The notes under the pieces were generated by a model. That model was not told the DNA's origin. It did no database searches and was given only the letters and a program-made list of their open reading frames with translations. From an uncultured Blautia sp. (GTDB lineage Bacteria; Bacillota; Clostridia; Lachnospirales; Lachnospiraceae): 39,482 nt of DNA. Location: NCBI RefSeq assembly GCF_947654165.1, contig NZ_CANTKB010000030.1:1-39482 (forward strand), written 5' to 3'. Shown piece by piece: positions 1-7,815 of this stretch. Both the position numbers and the translations under genes were made by a program. Each line of letters opens with the position of its first letter. Position 1 is the first letter of the stretch.

Positions 1-41
1 ATAGAAACTATGTGGTTTTCAGCCACTTTTACGGCTGTGCC

Positions 42-848
42 GTGAATAATCTAGGACAATACTTTAAAATCGGAGAAATTTCTAAATTATATAATATTGG
101 CGTGGATTCCATCCGTTATTACGAGGAAATAGGGCTTATTAAGCCGGAGCGTTCTGAATCCGGCTACCGCCATTACAGCATACACGATATCTGGAGACTG
201 AATGTAATCCGGGATCTTCGTTCCATTGGATTTACTATGGAACAAATCCGGGAATATTTGGGAAACCATACTACGGCATCCTCCTTGAAACTTTTAGAAG
301 AGGAACAGAATGCAATTCAAAAACAAATGCTGCTCTTGCAAAAGCTGCAAAAAAATGTGGAACAACGATTGCATAACATTCGCTGTGCCCAGACGCTTCC
401 CCTCCATAAAATTGAGCAGATTACCTTGCCGCCCCGCCACTGTCACAATCTTTCCGAGGGCTATCATGCTGCTGAAGAAATGGACATTTTAATTGAACGG
501 CTTATTAATCTGGATAAAAACAGACTTTATATTATTGGAAGCAACCAGATCGGTACCAGAATCTCCCTCTCAGCCTTAAAGAGTAAGAAACTTCTTTCTT
601 ACCAGTCTGTTTTTCTTATTGATAAACAGGGAAATGACCTTATTCCAGGAGGAGATTATCTTTGCGTCACCTACCGGGGCAGTTATTCCCAAAGTGCCGA
701 ATGGGGGCTTAGGCTGGCTGATTATGCCGGGACAAACGGTCTTACCATTACCGGAGAATTACTGGAACTTCTCTGGGTAGATATTCATATATCCTCAGAG
801 GAATCAGAGCATATTACCCAGTTGCAGCTTCCTGTGAAAAAAATATAA
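42..848 (+). CDS. MerR family transcriptional regulator with effector-binding-like C-terminal domain
   Basis: The N-terminus has the MerR winged helix-turn-helix (FKIGEISKLY, then IRYYEEIGLI and GYRHYS), followed by a coiled dimerisation helix around residues 80-115 and a C-terminal half resembling a GyrI/BltR-type ligand-binding domain (ending LLWVDIHIS). Members bind palindromic spacers in promoters and switch transcription when a ligand binds, often controlling efflux pumps; the target and ligand here are unknown. The family usually starts at the GTG at 42 (VNNLGQYFKIGE), which is chosen here. A GTG at 12 is also open and the frame is open to the window edge, and neither start has a clear ribosome site, so the 5' end is uncertain. 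Its last 45 bp overlap the end of the opposite-strand YfhO gene. Confidence 0.85.
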   Translation: MNNLGQYFKIGEISKLYNIGVDSIRYYEEIGLIKPERSESGYRHYSIHDIWRLNVIRDLRSIGFTMEQIREYLGNHTTASSLKLLEEEQNAIQKQMLLLQKLQKNVEQRLHNIRCAQTLPLHKIEQITLPPRHCHNLSEGYHAAEEMDILIERLINLDKNRLYIIGSNQIGTRISLSALKSKKLLSYQSVFLIDKQGNDLIPGGDYLCVTYRGSYSQSAEWGLRLADYAGTNGLTITGELLELLWVDIHISSEESEHITQLQLPVKKI

Positions 849-3209
849 CAACAGGCCAACAGCACTGATGATTTTCCCTGCTTTCAATCCAGGAGAATGG
901 TATATCATTTCAATATCATGTATTCCATTCTCCACATTTACTCCGAGAAAAGAAGTATTTACTTTTTCAGAAACTGTCTTTTTTCCATCTATATAAACAT
1001 TAAAATTCTCATCAAAAGGTATGGATGTAATCAGCATTCCCGCCTCTTCTCTCTCTATTTTGCCGGATATTTTGTTTCCTTTGGTTGCCTGCTTATCAAG
1101 GATAAAAACTGATTGGCACAATGTCTGATTCTTTGATTCCTCTGCATGACTTTTCCAGATATAGCTTTTTAAATTTTTGATTTCATAAGTTCCTGTCCCG
1201 AATTTCATCTGGATTTGTGTCTGTCCTTCTTCTAACACAACGGCATAAGTAAACGTTTCATTTTCGTTATAGTAGATATGTTTTTTTTCTGTTAATTTGT
1301 TGCGTATACCTTCTATATCTATAAAGATATCTTTTGATATATCTTTGTTTTCCACATCAAACTGAAGCAAAAATAAATCTCCTTTTTTTGCTTTTGGAAT
1401 GGGCATCATCTTTGTCACGGACTGTTTGACATCTATATCTTTATGTTCCAACCCAAGGTCTATTTCCTGAATGTTAGATTGCAGCTTTTCCTTCCATCCG
1501 GCACAGGAACTTCTATTTTTCACAACAGCAAAATCAAGAAATGCAGTCTGATTATATGGAAATTCCAGGGTATTGTAATCCTCTTCTGGCAGATATTGAC
1601 TGGTTGCGTATACAATCGGATAAACACCTGGATTTTCATAGACATTCTCTTTTATTTTTTCGTAACCCGGAATATCTTGCTCTGAAACTATATATTTTAC
1701 TCCCATCAGCTTTTGAAAGATAGGATTTTGTGCTCTTGCCTGCATGAATATGTTTCTATAGGGCTGTTCTATCTGAAAAATATCTTTTCTGAATTTCTGA
1801 TATTCCTCGTTATAGGTAGAGGAATAGATGGAGGAACTATATTGTTCTCCAGACCAGATTCTGTTCAGATTTGCAGCATCTGTCTTCCGTGTCCCTGCCT
1901 GTTCCATGCGATAAAATCCTTTTTCTTTTTCCAGGATCTCTTTGGTTATCTGACGGTAATCGTTATCTGTAACCTGATTATAAAAATCTCTTTCTGTCCT
2001 TTCACTGAACCATCCATTCATAATCGTTCCGTATAGTAGCAACATTCCTATGGAAACAAATAAAAATATTTTTTCCTTATGTTTTCTATAAAAAAGCAGT
2101 CCGCATAAAAGCATGATCCCTGCATCTGCAAGCAAAAGACAGCTTCCTCCCCATACCATGATAATCGTTACTAGAAAAGGCAGGATTCCCTGCGCAAAAG
2201 AGATCTCTCCTTTTCTCTGCTTTTCAATGTACATAGAAATCAAATAGCAAAGTAATGGAAGCATGGGAATCAAGACTTTCCCTCTGATATAAAGGCCGCC
2301 GTTTAACACATATTGAAAAACAGGAAGCATAATAACAAGGAAACAGGCAATATGAATATAGTTCTCTTTCCATTTTTTATATGTAAATCCTGTAATAAGG
2401 ATCGTTAGTACAAAGGTTGTAAGGCCAATGCCATAGGGATGATACAAAACCTGCATGTAATCAGAATCCGGCCAAAAGAGATCTTTCGGAGAAATGGAGA
2501 ATCCTGTCCCACGTGCACTGTTTTGCAATGCCATAGCAGTAGGCACCAGCAAAAATCCGCTCATCATAACCGCTGTTAAAATAGGAATACAGAACACAAG
2601 CCCTGCAAGAAAAAATCCTTTTACCGTTACTTTTTTTCTCCGTTTTTCCTGAGTATCCAGGTATTGAAACACCCCATAAATCAGCAAAATCAGGATCCCG
2701 CCCACACTGAAATAAAAGCTTGTCAGAATCATCAGAAAAACACTTCCCGTTAATAAATCTGATCTATGTTTCTGAAAATACCGGTCTGTTCCCATAAGAG
2801 CCAGAAGCAAAAAAGGCATATAATTCACAAACATAAGATGCGTATAGGAGTGAAAAATCATCGGGCCTGCCAGCAAAAACAGGACGGATGTTAAGATGCC
2901 ATTTCCTTTTGACACCCCATGACTTCTTATCCATTTGAAAAACAGCAGAACATCTGCCACAAGACAAAGAATACTCACAAGCATGATATAATCACTCATT
3001 TTCAAAAAGGGTAAGAAATATGCTGGAAAATAAAGTGGATTATACAGACCATAATAAGCAAAATGATAAATGTTTTGCCCACCTCCAATATTTGCTGCAA
3101 ACTCCGGAAAAAGATTTCCGGTATCATAAAACTGCTGACGGAAATATTCGGGAAATACACTATGCTGGCTGAGCCAGTCTACTCTTGAACCAAATATCTT
3201 TTCTATCAC
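804..3209 (-). CDS. YfhO-family multi-membrane glycosyltransferase
   Basis: This is an 801-residue polytopic membrane protein with about a dozen hydrophobic segments in residues 70-410, a soluble extracytoplasmic C-terminal part and a last membrane helix near residues 775-795. It matches the YfhO family. In Bacillus and Listeria, YfhO-type GT-C enzymes take a sugar from a lipid-linked donor outside the membrane and add it to lipoteichoic acid. It is the third gene of a GtrA-GT2-YfhO operon, the expected three-part machine. The start is GTG in a GTGA overlap with the GT2 stop, with an AAGGAG ribosome site just upstream; an in-frame TGA eight codons upstream rules out a longer form. The protein therefore begins at the FGSRVDWLSQH motif and appears to lack the first membrane helix seen in many relatives. 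The acceptor polymer is unknown. Confidence 0.87.
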   Translation of the reverse strand: MIEKIFGSRVDWLSQHSVFPEYFRQQFYDTGNLFPEFAANIGGGQNIYHFAYYGLYNPLYFPAYFLPFLKMSDYIMLVSILCLVADVLLFFKWIRSHGVSKGNGILTSVLFLLAGPMIFHSYTHLMFVNYMPFLLLALMGTDRYFQKHRSDLLTGSVFLMILTSFYFSVGGILILLIYGVFQYLDTQEKRRKKVTVKGFFLAGLVFCIPILTAVMMSGFLLVPTAMALQNSARGTGFSISPKDLFWPDSDYMQVLYHPYGIGLTTFVLTILITGFTYKKWKENYIHIACFLVIMLPVFQYVLNGGLYIRGKVLIPMLPLLCYLISMYIEKQRKGEISFAQGILPFLVTIIMVWGGSCLLLADAGIMLLCGLLFYRKHKEKIFLFVSIGMLLLYGTIMNGWFSERTERDFYNQVTDNDYRQITKEILEKEKGFYRMEQAGTRKTDAANLNRIWSGEQYSSSIYSSTYNEEYQKFRKDIFQIEQPYRNIFMQARAQNPIFQKLMGVKYIVSEQDIPGYEKIKENVYENPGVYPIVYATSQYLPEEDYNTLEFPYNQTAFLDFAVVKNRSSCAGWKEKLQSNIQEIDLGLEHKDIDVKQSVTKMMPIPKAKKGDLFLLQFDVENKDISKDIFIDIEGIRNKLTEKKHIYYNENETFTYAVVLEEGQTQIQMKFGTGTYEIKNLKSYIWKSHAEESKNQTLCQSVFILDKQATKGNKISGKIEREEAGMLITSIPFDENFNVYIDGKKTVSEKVNTSFLGVNVENGIHDIEMIYHSPGLKAGKIISAVGLLLYFFHRKLQLGNML

Positions 3210-4150
3210 TTTTCCCGTTCTCCTTCACTGCTTTCTTTTAAAATATAGATTGGTCTGTGCTTTGTTTCTAAATATGTTTTTGATAGGTACTGTCCCACAA
3301 TCCCTGTACAGAGCAGCTGGATTCCTCCAACAAAAAACACGATACAGACCAGGGATGGCCAGCCGGATACCGGATCACCCCAGATCAAAGTCCGCAGTAC
3401 AATAAATCCAATTATGATAAAAGACAACAGGCAAAACACCACTCCCATAATAGATGCCAGAGACAATGGTGCCACTGAAAAGCCTGTGATTCCCTCCATG
3501 GAATAGAAAAATAATTTTTTTAGCGACCATTTTGTTGTTCCTGTTGAACGCTCCACATTTTCAAATTCCAGCCATTTTGTGCGAAATCCAACCCATTCAA
3601 AAATTCCTTTTGAAAAACGGTTATACTCACTCATATTCAAGACAGCGTCCACCATATTTCGTTTTATCAAACGGTAATCTCTGGCACCATTTACAATTTC
3701 TGTCTTAGATATTTTATTGATAAATTTATAGAAACTTTCGGATAGAAAAGAACGTATCCTTGGTTCACCTGTTCTGGTAGAACGTTTTGTTGCCACACTG
3801 TCATATCCCTCCTGTTCAAGGATTTTATACATTTGTGGGAGCATGTGGGGAGGATCCTGCAGGTCTACATCCATCACCGCCACATAGTCTCCGGTTGCAT
3901 TTCTAAGCCCGGCATAAATCGCTGCTTCTTTCCCAAAATTTCTTGAAAAAGATAAGTATTTACATCTTGCATCTAAGATATGTAAATCTTTCATTACCCG
4001 CAATGTCCGGTCTGTAGAACCGTCATCGACAAACAATAATTCTGTTTCCAATTCCTGCATCTCTGCCATAACCTTACTCATTTCCTGATAGTAAATGGGC
4101 AATGCCTCTTCTTCATTAAAACACGGAATAATCACGGTTAGTCTCTTCAT
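3206..4150 (-). CDS. GT2 polyprenyl-phosphate glycosyltransferase (CsbB/GtrB/DPM1-like)
   Basis: This is a GT-A glycosyltransferase of family 2 with the nucleotide-binding VDDGSTD motif near residue 41 and the metal-binding DVDLQDPP motif near residue 94. Two membrane helices follow at the C-terminus (about residues 228-255 and 267-290). The size (314 aa) and the two terminal helices fit CsbB/GtrB enzymes, which move a sugar from a nucleotide donor onto undecaprenyl phosphate on the cytoplasmic face. It overlaps GtrA upstream by ATGA and YfhO downstream by GTGA, so the three genes are translationally coupled. The sugar cannot be read from the sequence. Confidence 0.92.
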   Translation of the reverse strand: MKRLTVIIPCFNEEEALPIYYQEMSKVMAEMQELETELLFVDDGSTDRTLRVMKDLHILDARCKYLSFSRNFGKEAAIYAGLRNATGDYVAVMDVDLQDPPHMLPQMYKILEQEGYDSVATKRSTRTGEPRIRSFLSESFYKFINKISKTEIVNGARDYRLIKRNMVDAVLNMSEYNRFSKGIFEWVGFRTKWLEFENVERSTGTTKWSLKKLFFYSMEGITGFSVAPLSLASIMGVVFCLLSFIIIGFIVLRTLIWGDPVSGWPSLVCIVFFVGGIQLLCTGIVGQYLSKTYLETKHRPIYILKESSEGEREK

Positions 4151-4542
4151 CTCTTGTCCTCCCGAAATATATATAACTTGCTGATCATATAGTTCATTCC
4201 AATTACAATCACCTGTAAAACAACCTTCGCAGCCAGGTCTGGTACAGAACTTAATTCTGTTAAGCCGTACATACCCAATACTTCGATTCCCATAGAAATC
4301 ATCCGCATACTGCCAAAACTAAGAATTTCTTTTCCTAGTCCATCTCTGCTTTTTTTGCAAAATACAAACTTTTTATTGATAACGAATGCAAAGGCAATGG
4401 CAACCAAAATAGAAATCATATTTGCCATCTGCATTCTCATCCCGGTACCATACTTCAAGGCAGAAAAAATCCCAATATTTACAAGCGTAGTACAAATACC
4501 GGCAATGATGTAACGAGCCATCTCCCAGTTCATTTTCTTCAC
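4147..4542 (-). CDS. GtrA family membrane protein (putative lipid-linked sugar flippase)
   Basis: This is a 131-residue protein with four predicted membrane helices and the GtrA/GtcA hallmarks: RYIIAGICTTLVN at the first helix and an NKKFVF motif between helices two and three. GtrA/GtcA proteins are thought to flip the polyprenyl-phosphate-sugar made by the neighbouring GT2 enzyme across the membrane. It is the first gene of the operon, with an AGAGGTG ribosome site before the ATG, and its ATGA end is coupled to the GT2 gene. It is divergent from the OmpR-type regulator; the 126-bp gap holds direct repeats that could influence both directions. Confidence 0.92.
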   Translation of the reverse strand: MKKMNWEMARYIIAGICTTLVNIGIFSALKYGTGMRMQMANMISILVAIAFAFVINKKFVFCKKSRDGLGKEILSFGSMRMISMGIEVLGMYGLTELSSVPDLAAKVVLQVIVIGMNYMISKLYIFREDKR

Positions 4543-4568
4543 CTCTTGAAAACAATTTAGCAGTTTTT

Positions 4569-4618
4569 TCTTAAATTAAAGACAAATTATCTCTTAAGAT
4601 TTTCTTAATTTTTCTTTA
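4569..4618. promoter_or_regulatory. TCTTAA direct repeats, candidate OmpR-family operator
   Basis: TCTTAA occurs at 4569, 4592 and 4603, and a variant TCTTTA at 4613. The last three are 10-11 bp apart and the first lies about two turns further away. Head-to-tail half-sites with a period of 10-11 bp are typical of OmpR-family binding sites. They sit just upstream of the -10 of the response regulator and between it and the divergent gtrA operon. The regulator that binds is inferred. Confidence 0.4.
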
Positions 4619-4635
4619 TTTACATTTATTTTTGC

Positions 4636-4641
4636 TATAAT
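4636..4641 (+). promoter_or_regulatory. -10 box of the two-component operon
   Basis: A perfect TATAAT lies 28 bp before the chosen start of the response regulator. The -35 position (about 4613-4618, TCTTTA) is poor and coincides with the last direct repeat, as in an activator-dependent promoter. Confidence 0.5.
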
Positions 4642-4668
4642 ATACTCATGAAATCTGGAGGTAAATCT

Positions 4669-5370
4669 ATGGATACATCAAAGATACTGATTGTAGATGA
4701 CAACCCGGAAATACGGGAAATTATAGAAATTTTGTTAAAAGGAGAAGGATTTGAAACCTTTCAGGCAAAGGATGGTGTGACTGCTCTGAATGTATTAAAA
4801 AAACAGGATTTTGACTTGATCATTTTAGATATTATGATGCCTGGAATCAATGGTTATCAGACATGTCTGGAAATACGGAAGACCAACAATGCACCCATAC
4901 TTTTTTTAAGTGCACGCACAAAAGACAGTGATAAAACCCTTGGGTTTTCCAGCGGAGGCGATGACTATCTTGCCAAACCTTTTTCCTATAATGAACTGAT
5001 CAGCCGGACAAAAGCCCTCATTCGCCGCTATCAGGTATATAAAGGGAAAACAGAAACGAAAGAACCTTCAAAAACGATTTCTTATCATGGACTTACCATT
5101 AATGAACAGACGGAAGAAGTCGCCAAAAATGGATGCATAATAGAATTGACCAATACCGAATACCGCATACTTGTTCTTTTAATCAAACACCACGGACAGG
5201 TCTTTTCGGCGGAACATCTGTATGAATCTATATGGGAGGAACCCTATTATTACGGAGCAAATAATACGGTGATGGTACATATGCGGAATCTGCGGAGAAA
5301 AATTGAGGAAAATCCGAATCAGCCTGCAATCATAAAAACCGTGTGGGGAAAGGGGTATCGTTGTGATTAA
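4669..5370 (+). CDS. OmpR/PhoB-family response regulator
   Basis: The receiver domain (residues 1-115) has the acidic pair D10-D11, phospho-acceptor D54 in LDIMMPG, S81 and K103 in the LAKPF motif. A winged-helix DNA-binding domain follows (about residues 130-234, ending VWGKGYRCD). The start is set by a GGAGGT ribosome site at 4657-4662, six bases before this ATG; the ATG at 4648 lies upstream of that site and is unlikely to be used. The stop overlaps the kinase start by eight bases. It is divergent from the gtrA glycosylation operon, which is a plausible but unproven target. Confidence 0.95.
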   Translation: MDTSKILIVDDNPEIREIIEILLKGEGFETFQAKDGVTALNVLKKQDFDLIILDIMMPGINGYQTCLEIRKTNNAPILFLSARTKDSDKTLGFSSGGDDYLAKPFSYNELISRTKALIRRYQVYKGKTETKEPSKTISYHGLTINEQTEEVAKNGCIIELTNTEYRILVLLIKHHGQVFSAEHLYESIWEEPYYYGANNTVMVHMRNLRRKIEENPNQPAIIKTVWGKGYRCD

Positions 5371-6730
5371 GAAACTATCATCCATGAAAATCCGGACAAA
5401 ACTGGCACTTCTCATTTTTATTACCGGCATCCTTTGTTTTTCTCTTTTTCATTTTCTCTGGTATAACAAATATACTGCTTTTGAAGCTCTTGATCCTGTC
5501 TTTCATTTTTCACCACTTCATGGTGATGAAGACTTTTTTGGCCAGCTTTATGAAGAAGCGGCAAAGTATGATCTTCCGAAATCAGAAGAAGACACAGAAG
5601 CTGTCAAAAAGCTCCAGCCCTGGTTTGATTTAGGAGATGCTTATACCAGCATTTATGTTTATGGTTCTGACGGCTATTACCGTGCCGGTAAATATGCAAG
5701 TGCCATGAATGACAGTACGTTTCGGGCATTTTTTGATCTTGGGTACCGTATAACCGGTGGGGAAGGCGAAAATGCCCGGGAATTCCCGGCAGAATTTCGA
5801 AACGGTTCTGCACAAATCAGGGTATACTTTTATCATAATACCATGTTCCTATACCCTTATGTTTTGTTCTGCCTGTGTGTTTCTTTTTTGCTTTTTTTAT
5901 GGGTTATCCTTTGTTTTATCTCTCACAAAATGAGGCAGATTTCTAAGATTGAACATGGCGTTCTGCAAATGGCATCCGGGGATTTAAAAACAGCCCTGCC
6001 AAAGTATCCCGGGGATGAAATCGGCATCCTGTCTTCAGAATTGAATCAGCTCCGCGTCACACTGGCGGACACTCTTCAGCAGGAACAGGAAAGCCGTCAG
6101 GCCAATCAAGATTTGATCACCGCATTGTCTCATGACCTGCGGACTCCTCTCACGATTCTGAATGGATACTTAGAGGTATTGCATCTGAAAAAATCTCCTG
6201 AAATGGAGGAAGAATATCTGAGACGATGCCTGCAAAAAACAAAAGACATTAAAGATATGACGGACCGGATGTTTGAATATGCATTGGTATATGAGGAAAA
6301 GGAAACCCCTGATCTGGAACCTTTGCCATACTCTTTCTTTTATGACTGTTTAAAGGAAAATGCAGACTATATTCACCTTGCAGGCTTCTCCTGGGAAATG
6401 ACCCCAGCCATAGCAGAGGAAAATCCGGAAGCTCCTTTTACCGGTGATGTAACTATGCTGAAACGGATTTTTCAAAATCTATTTTCTAATATTTTAAAAT
6501 ATGGGGATAAGTCCGCCCCTGTTTTGATTGATGTTTCTTACGAATCAGGGGAACTGAGAATCCGGCTCAAAAACAAAATCAAGAAAACGGATTCTCCTGT
6601 CCAAAGCACTCATATCGGCCTGCGAAGTGTGGAAAAGATGATGACCCTTTTAAATGGACAAATACTGTATTCCGAACAAAAACAAGAATTTGCCATTCAG
6701 CTTACGTTTTTTGCGGATTGTACTAGCTGA
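5363..6730 (+). CDS. Membrane sensor histidine kinase with degenerate ATP-binding G1 box
   Basis: This is a 455-residue kinase with membrane helices at about residues 14-33 and 163-187 flanking a sensor loop of about 125 residues. A HAMP region (about 188-240), HisKA with the phospho-accepting H257 in SHDLRTP, and a HATPase_c domain with an N-box around N372-N376 follow. The usual DxGxG motif is missing: the segment after the N-box reads RLKNKIKK and then goes directly to the THIGLRSVEK glycine loop. The start is GTG in a GTGATTAA overlap with the regulator, with a GGGGAAAGGGG ribosome site upstream. It phosphorylates the partner regulator; the signal is unknown. Confidence 0.93.
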   Translation: MIKKLSSMKIRTKLALLIFITGILCFSLFHFLWYNKYTAFEALDPVFHFSPLHGDEDFFGQLYEEAAKYDLPKSEEDTEAVKKLQPWFDLGDAYTSIYVYGSDGYYRAGKYASAMNDSTFRAFFDLGYRITGGEGENAREFPAEFRNGSAQIRVYFYHNTMFLYPYVLFCLCVSFLLFLWVILCFISHKMRQISKIEHGVLQMASGDLKTALPKYPGDEIGILSSELNQLRVTLADTLQQEQESRQANQDLITALSHDLRTPLTILNGYLEVLHLKKSPEMEEEYLRRCLQKTKDIKDMTDRMFEYALVYEEKETPDLEPLPYSFFYDCLKENADYIHLAGFSWEMTPAIAEENPEAPFTGDVTMLKRIFQNLFSNILKYGDKSAPVLIDVSYESGELRIRLKNKIKKTDSPVQSTHIGLRSVEKMMTLLNGQILYSEQKQEFAIQLTFFADCTS

Positions 6731-6754
6731 ACCTTTCTCTTTGCGAAGTCAATC

Positions 6755-6783
6755 AGCGGGTATGGGCTATTCTCATACCCGCT
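6755..6783 (+). terminator. Hairpin downstream of the two-component operon
   Basis: AGCGGGTATG pairs perfectly with CATACCCGCT across a nine-base loop. It lies 25 bp after the kinase stop. No good T-run follows, so it may act as a weak terminator or an mRNA-end stabiliser. Confidence 0.5.
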
Positions 6784-6843
6784 GTGAATATTCCTCTTAG
6801 AAAATCATAATCAGCGTAAATACTTCTATATACATTCTAAGTT

Positions 6844-7140
6844 TTATAATCCTGATAATATTCTCATTGCCAAATCTACATCTTTATTTTCAAGCTCCTG
6901 TATAATGTGCAAATATGTTTTCTGTGTGGTTGTCATGCTTGCATGCCCAAGCCTTCGGGCAACACTTGCAATAGACACTCCTGCAAACAGCAGCAATGAA
7001 GCATGTGTATGCCGTAAACCATGAATGGATATTTCAGAAATACCACATGCTTTACAATGTCTGGTAAGCACATCATTGACTGTTGAATTATATATTTTTG
7101 ATTCGCCTACAAAAATGGGTTGGTCTGGTGGAGTAATTGC
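6844..7140 (-). pseudogene. Tyrosine recombinase (integrase) C-terminal remnant
   Basis: After a TAG at 7141, the same frame carries on as the catalytic C-terminus of an XerC/Tn916-type phage integrase. It reads PIFVGESKIYNS, then HGLRHTHASLL (the HxxR box), LGHASMTTTQKTYLHI with the catalytic tyrosine, and ends ILSGL. Relative to intact relatives, roughly 50 residues are missing between the SEALAITP-like segment and DQPIFV, placing an internal deletion near 7123-7134. The nonsense codon looks like TTG changed to TAG. A short internal ORF from a GTG at 7071 exists but has no reason to be expressed. The enzyme cannot be active. This is a fragment of a recombinase that may once have sat in the same locus as the hsdM fragment upstream. 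Confidence 0.85.
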
Positions 7141-7590
7141 CTAAGCCTCTGAAAAACGCATTCCCGTTTTTGCAACTAAAAGAATAAACCAATCCCAATT
7201 TGGAGTATCGCTTTGTTCGATATTATTAAATGCCTTTTGTAATTGTTCACGATTAAAAGAATTATTTCGTGCTGCCTCAGCAAAATTTGTATAAGTTAAT
7301 TCTGGCTCAATTACATAATGACAAGATGATTTTATCTCATCTTTCAATTCTTCTACACTTTCATCTTCCAACGCATCACGATATGCGTCTAAAGCCATTT
7401 TTAATGTTTCTGGTTTTTCATCATAAATCAAATCGTAGACCTTTATTAAAAAGGAATCTGATAAATACTTATAAAAAACAATTCCTAACAAATAGTCTTT
7501 ATATTCATTTGCATCCATTTTTGAACGTAAGATATCTGCTCCGCCCCATAATACGCTAATCAAATCCTTACTGCTTTCCAGCTCTGCCAT
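7141..7590 (-). pseudogene. Chimeric ORF: HsdM N-terminus joined to mid-integrase segment
   Basis: Residues 1-127 are the helical N-terminal domain of a type I restriction methyltransferase subunit (HsdM): start MAELESSKDL, then LLGIVFYKYLSD, ending FNNIEQS. The SAM-binding and NPPF catalytic regions are absent. The last 22 residues (DTPNWDWF, ILLVAKTGMRFSEA) belong to a tyrosine integrase. The two genes are fused in frame near 7210, then stopped by TAG at 7141. The ribosome site (GGAGG) and promoter upstream look intact, so a 149-aa product could be made, but it cannot methylate DNA. The junction implies loss of the rest of hsdM and possibly hsdS and the int 5' end. Confidence 0.83.
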
Positions 7591-7642
7591 TCTATTATCC
7601 TCCGTTTACCCGCACAAAATCCTTTTCGTGCTTATATTTTTC

Positions 7643-7648
7643 ATTATA
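7643..7648 (-). promoter_or_regulatory. -10 box of the former hsdM gene
   Basis: On the minus strand this reads TATAAT preceded by TG, 53 bp upstream of the ATG. The -35 region is T-rich and weak. A GGAGG ribosome site precedes the ATG at 7590. Confidence 0.45.
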
Positions 7649-7763
7649 CAATAATCGCCTGAATATAAAAAGCCCTTCTAAAATACAGAATCATGAAATC
7701 TTTCACATATTTGATTCTACAAATTTCTACTTCTAACCTCTTTATTCCTACTCCCGTTTCATA

Positions 7764-7806
7764 TATAATCAGTTTAAACACAGGAATGAAAAAACACCAG
7801 AAGGAG
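7764..7806 (+). promoter_or_regulatory. Putative -10 box and ribosome site of the SNF2 gene
   Basis: TATAAT lies at 7764-7769 with no strong -35. AAGGAG at 7801-7806 is nine bases before the ATG and fixes the helicase start. Confidence 0.4.
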
Positions 7807-7815
7807 TAAAGAACT

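Noticed and set aside
4648..4668. An earlier ATG for the response regulator
   Set aside because: The GGAGGT ribosome site lies between this ATG and the next one, so only the ATG at 4669 is correctly placed.
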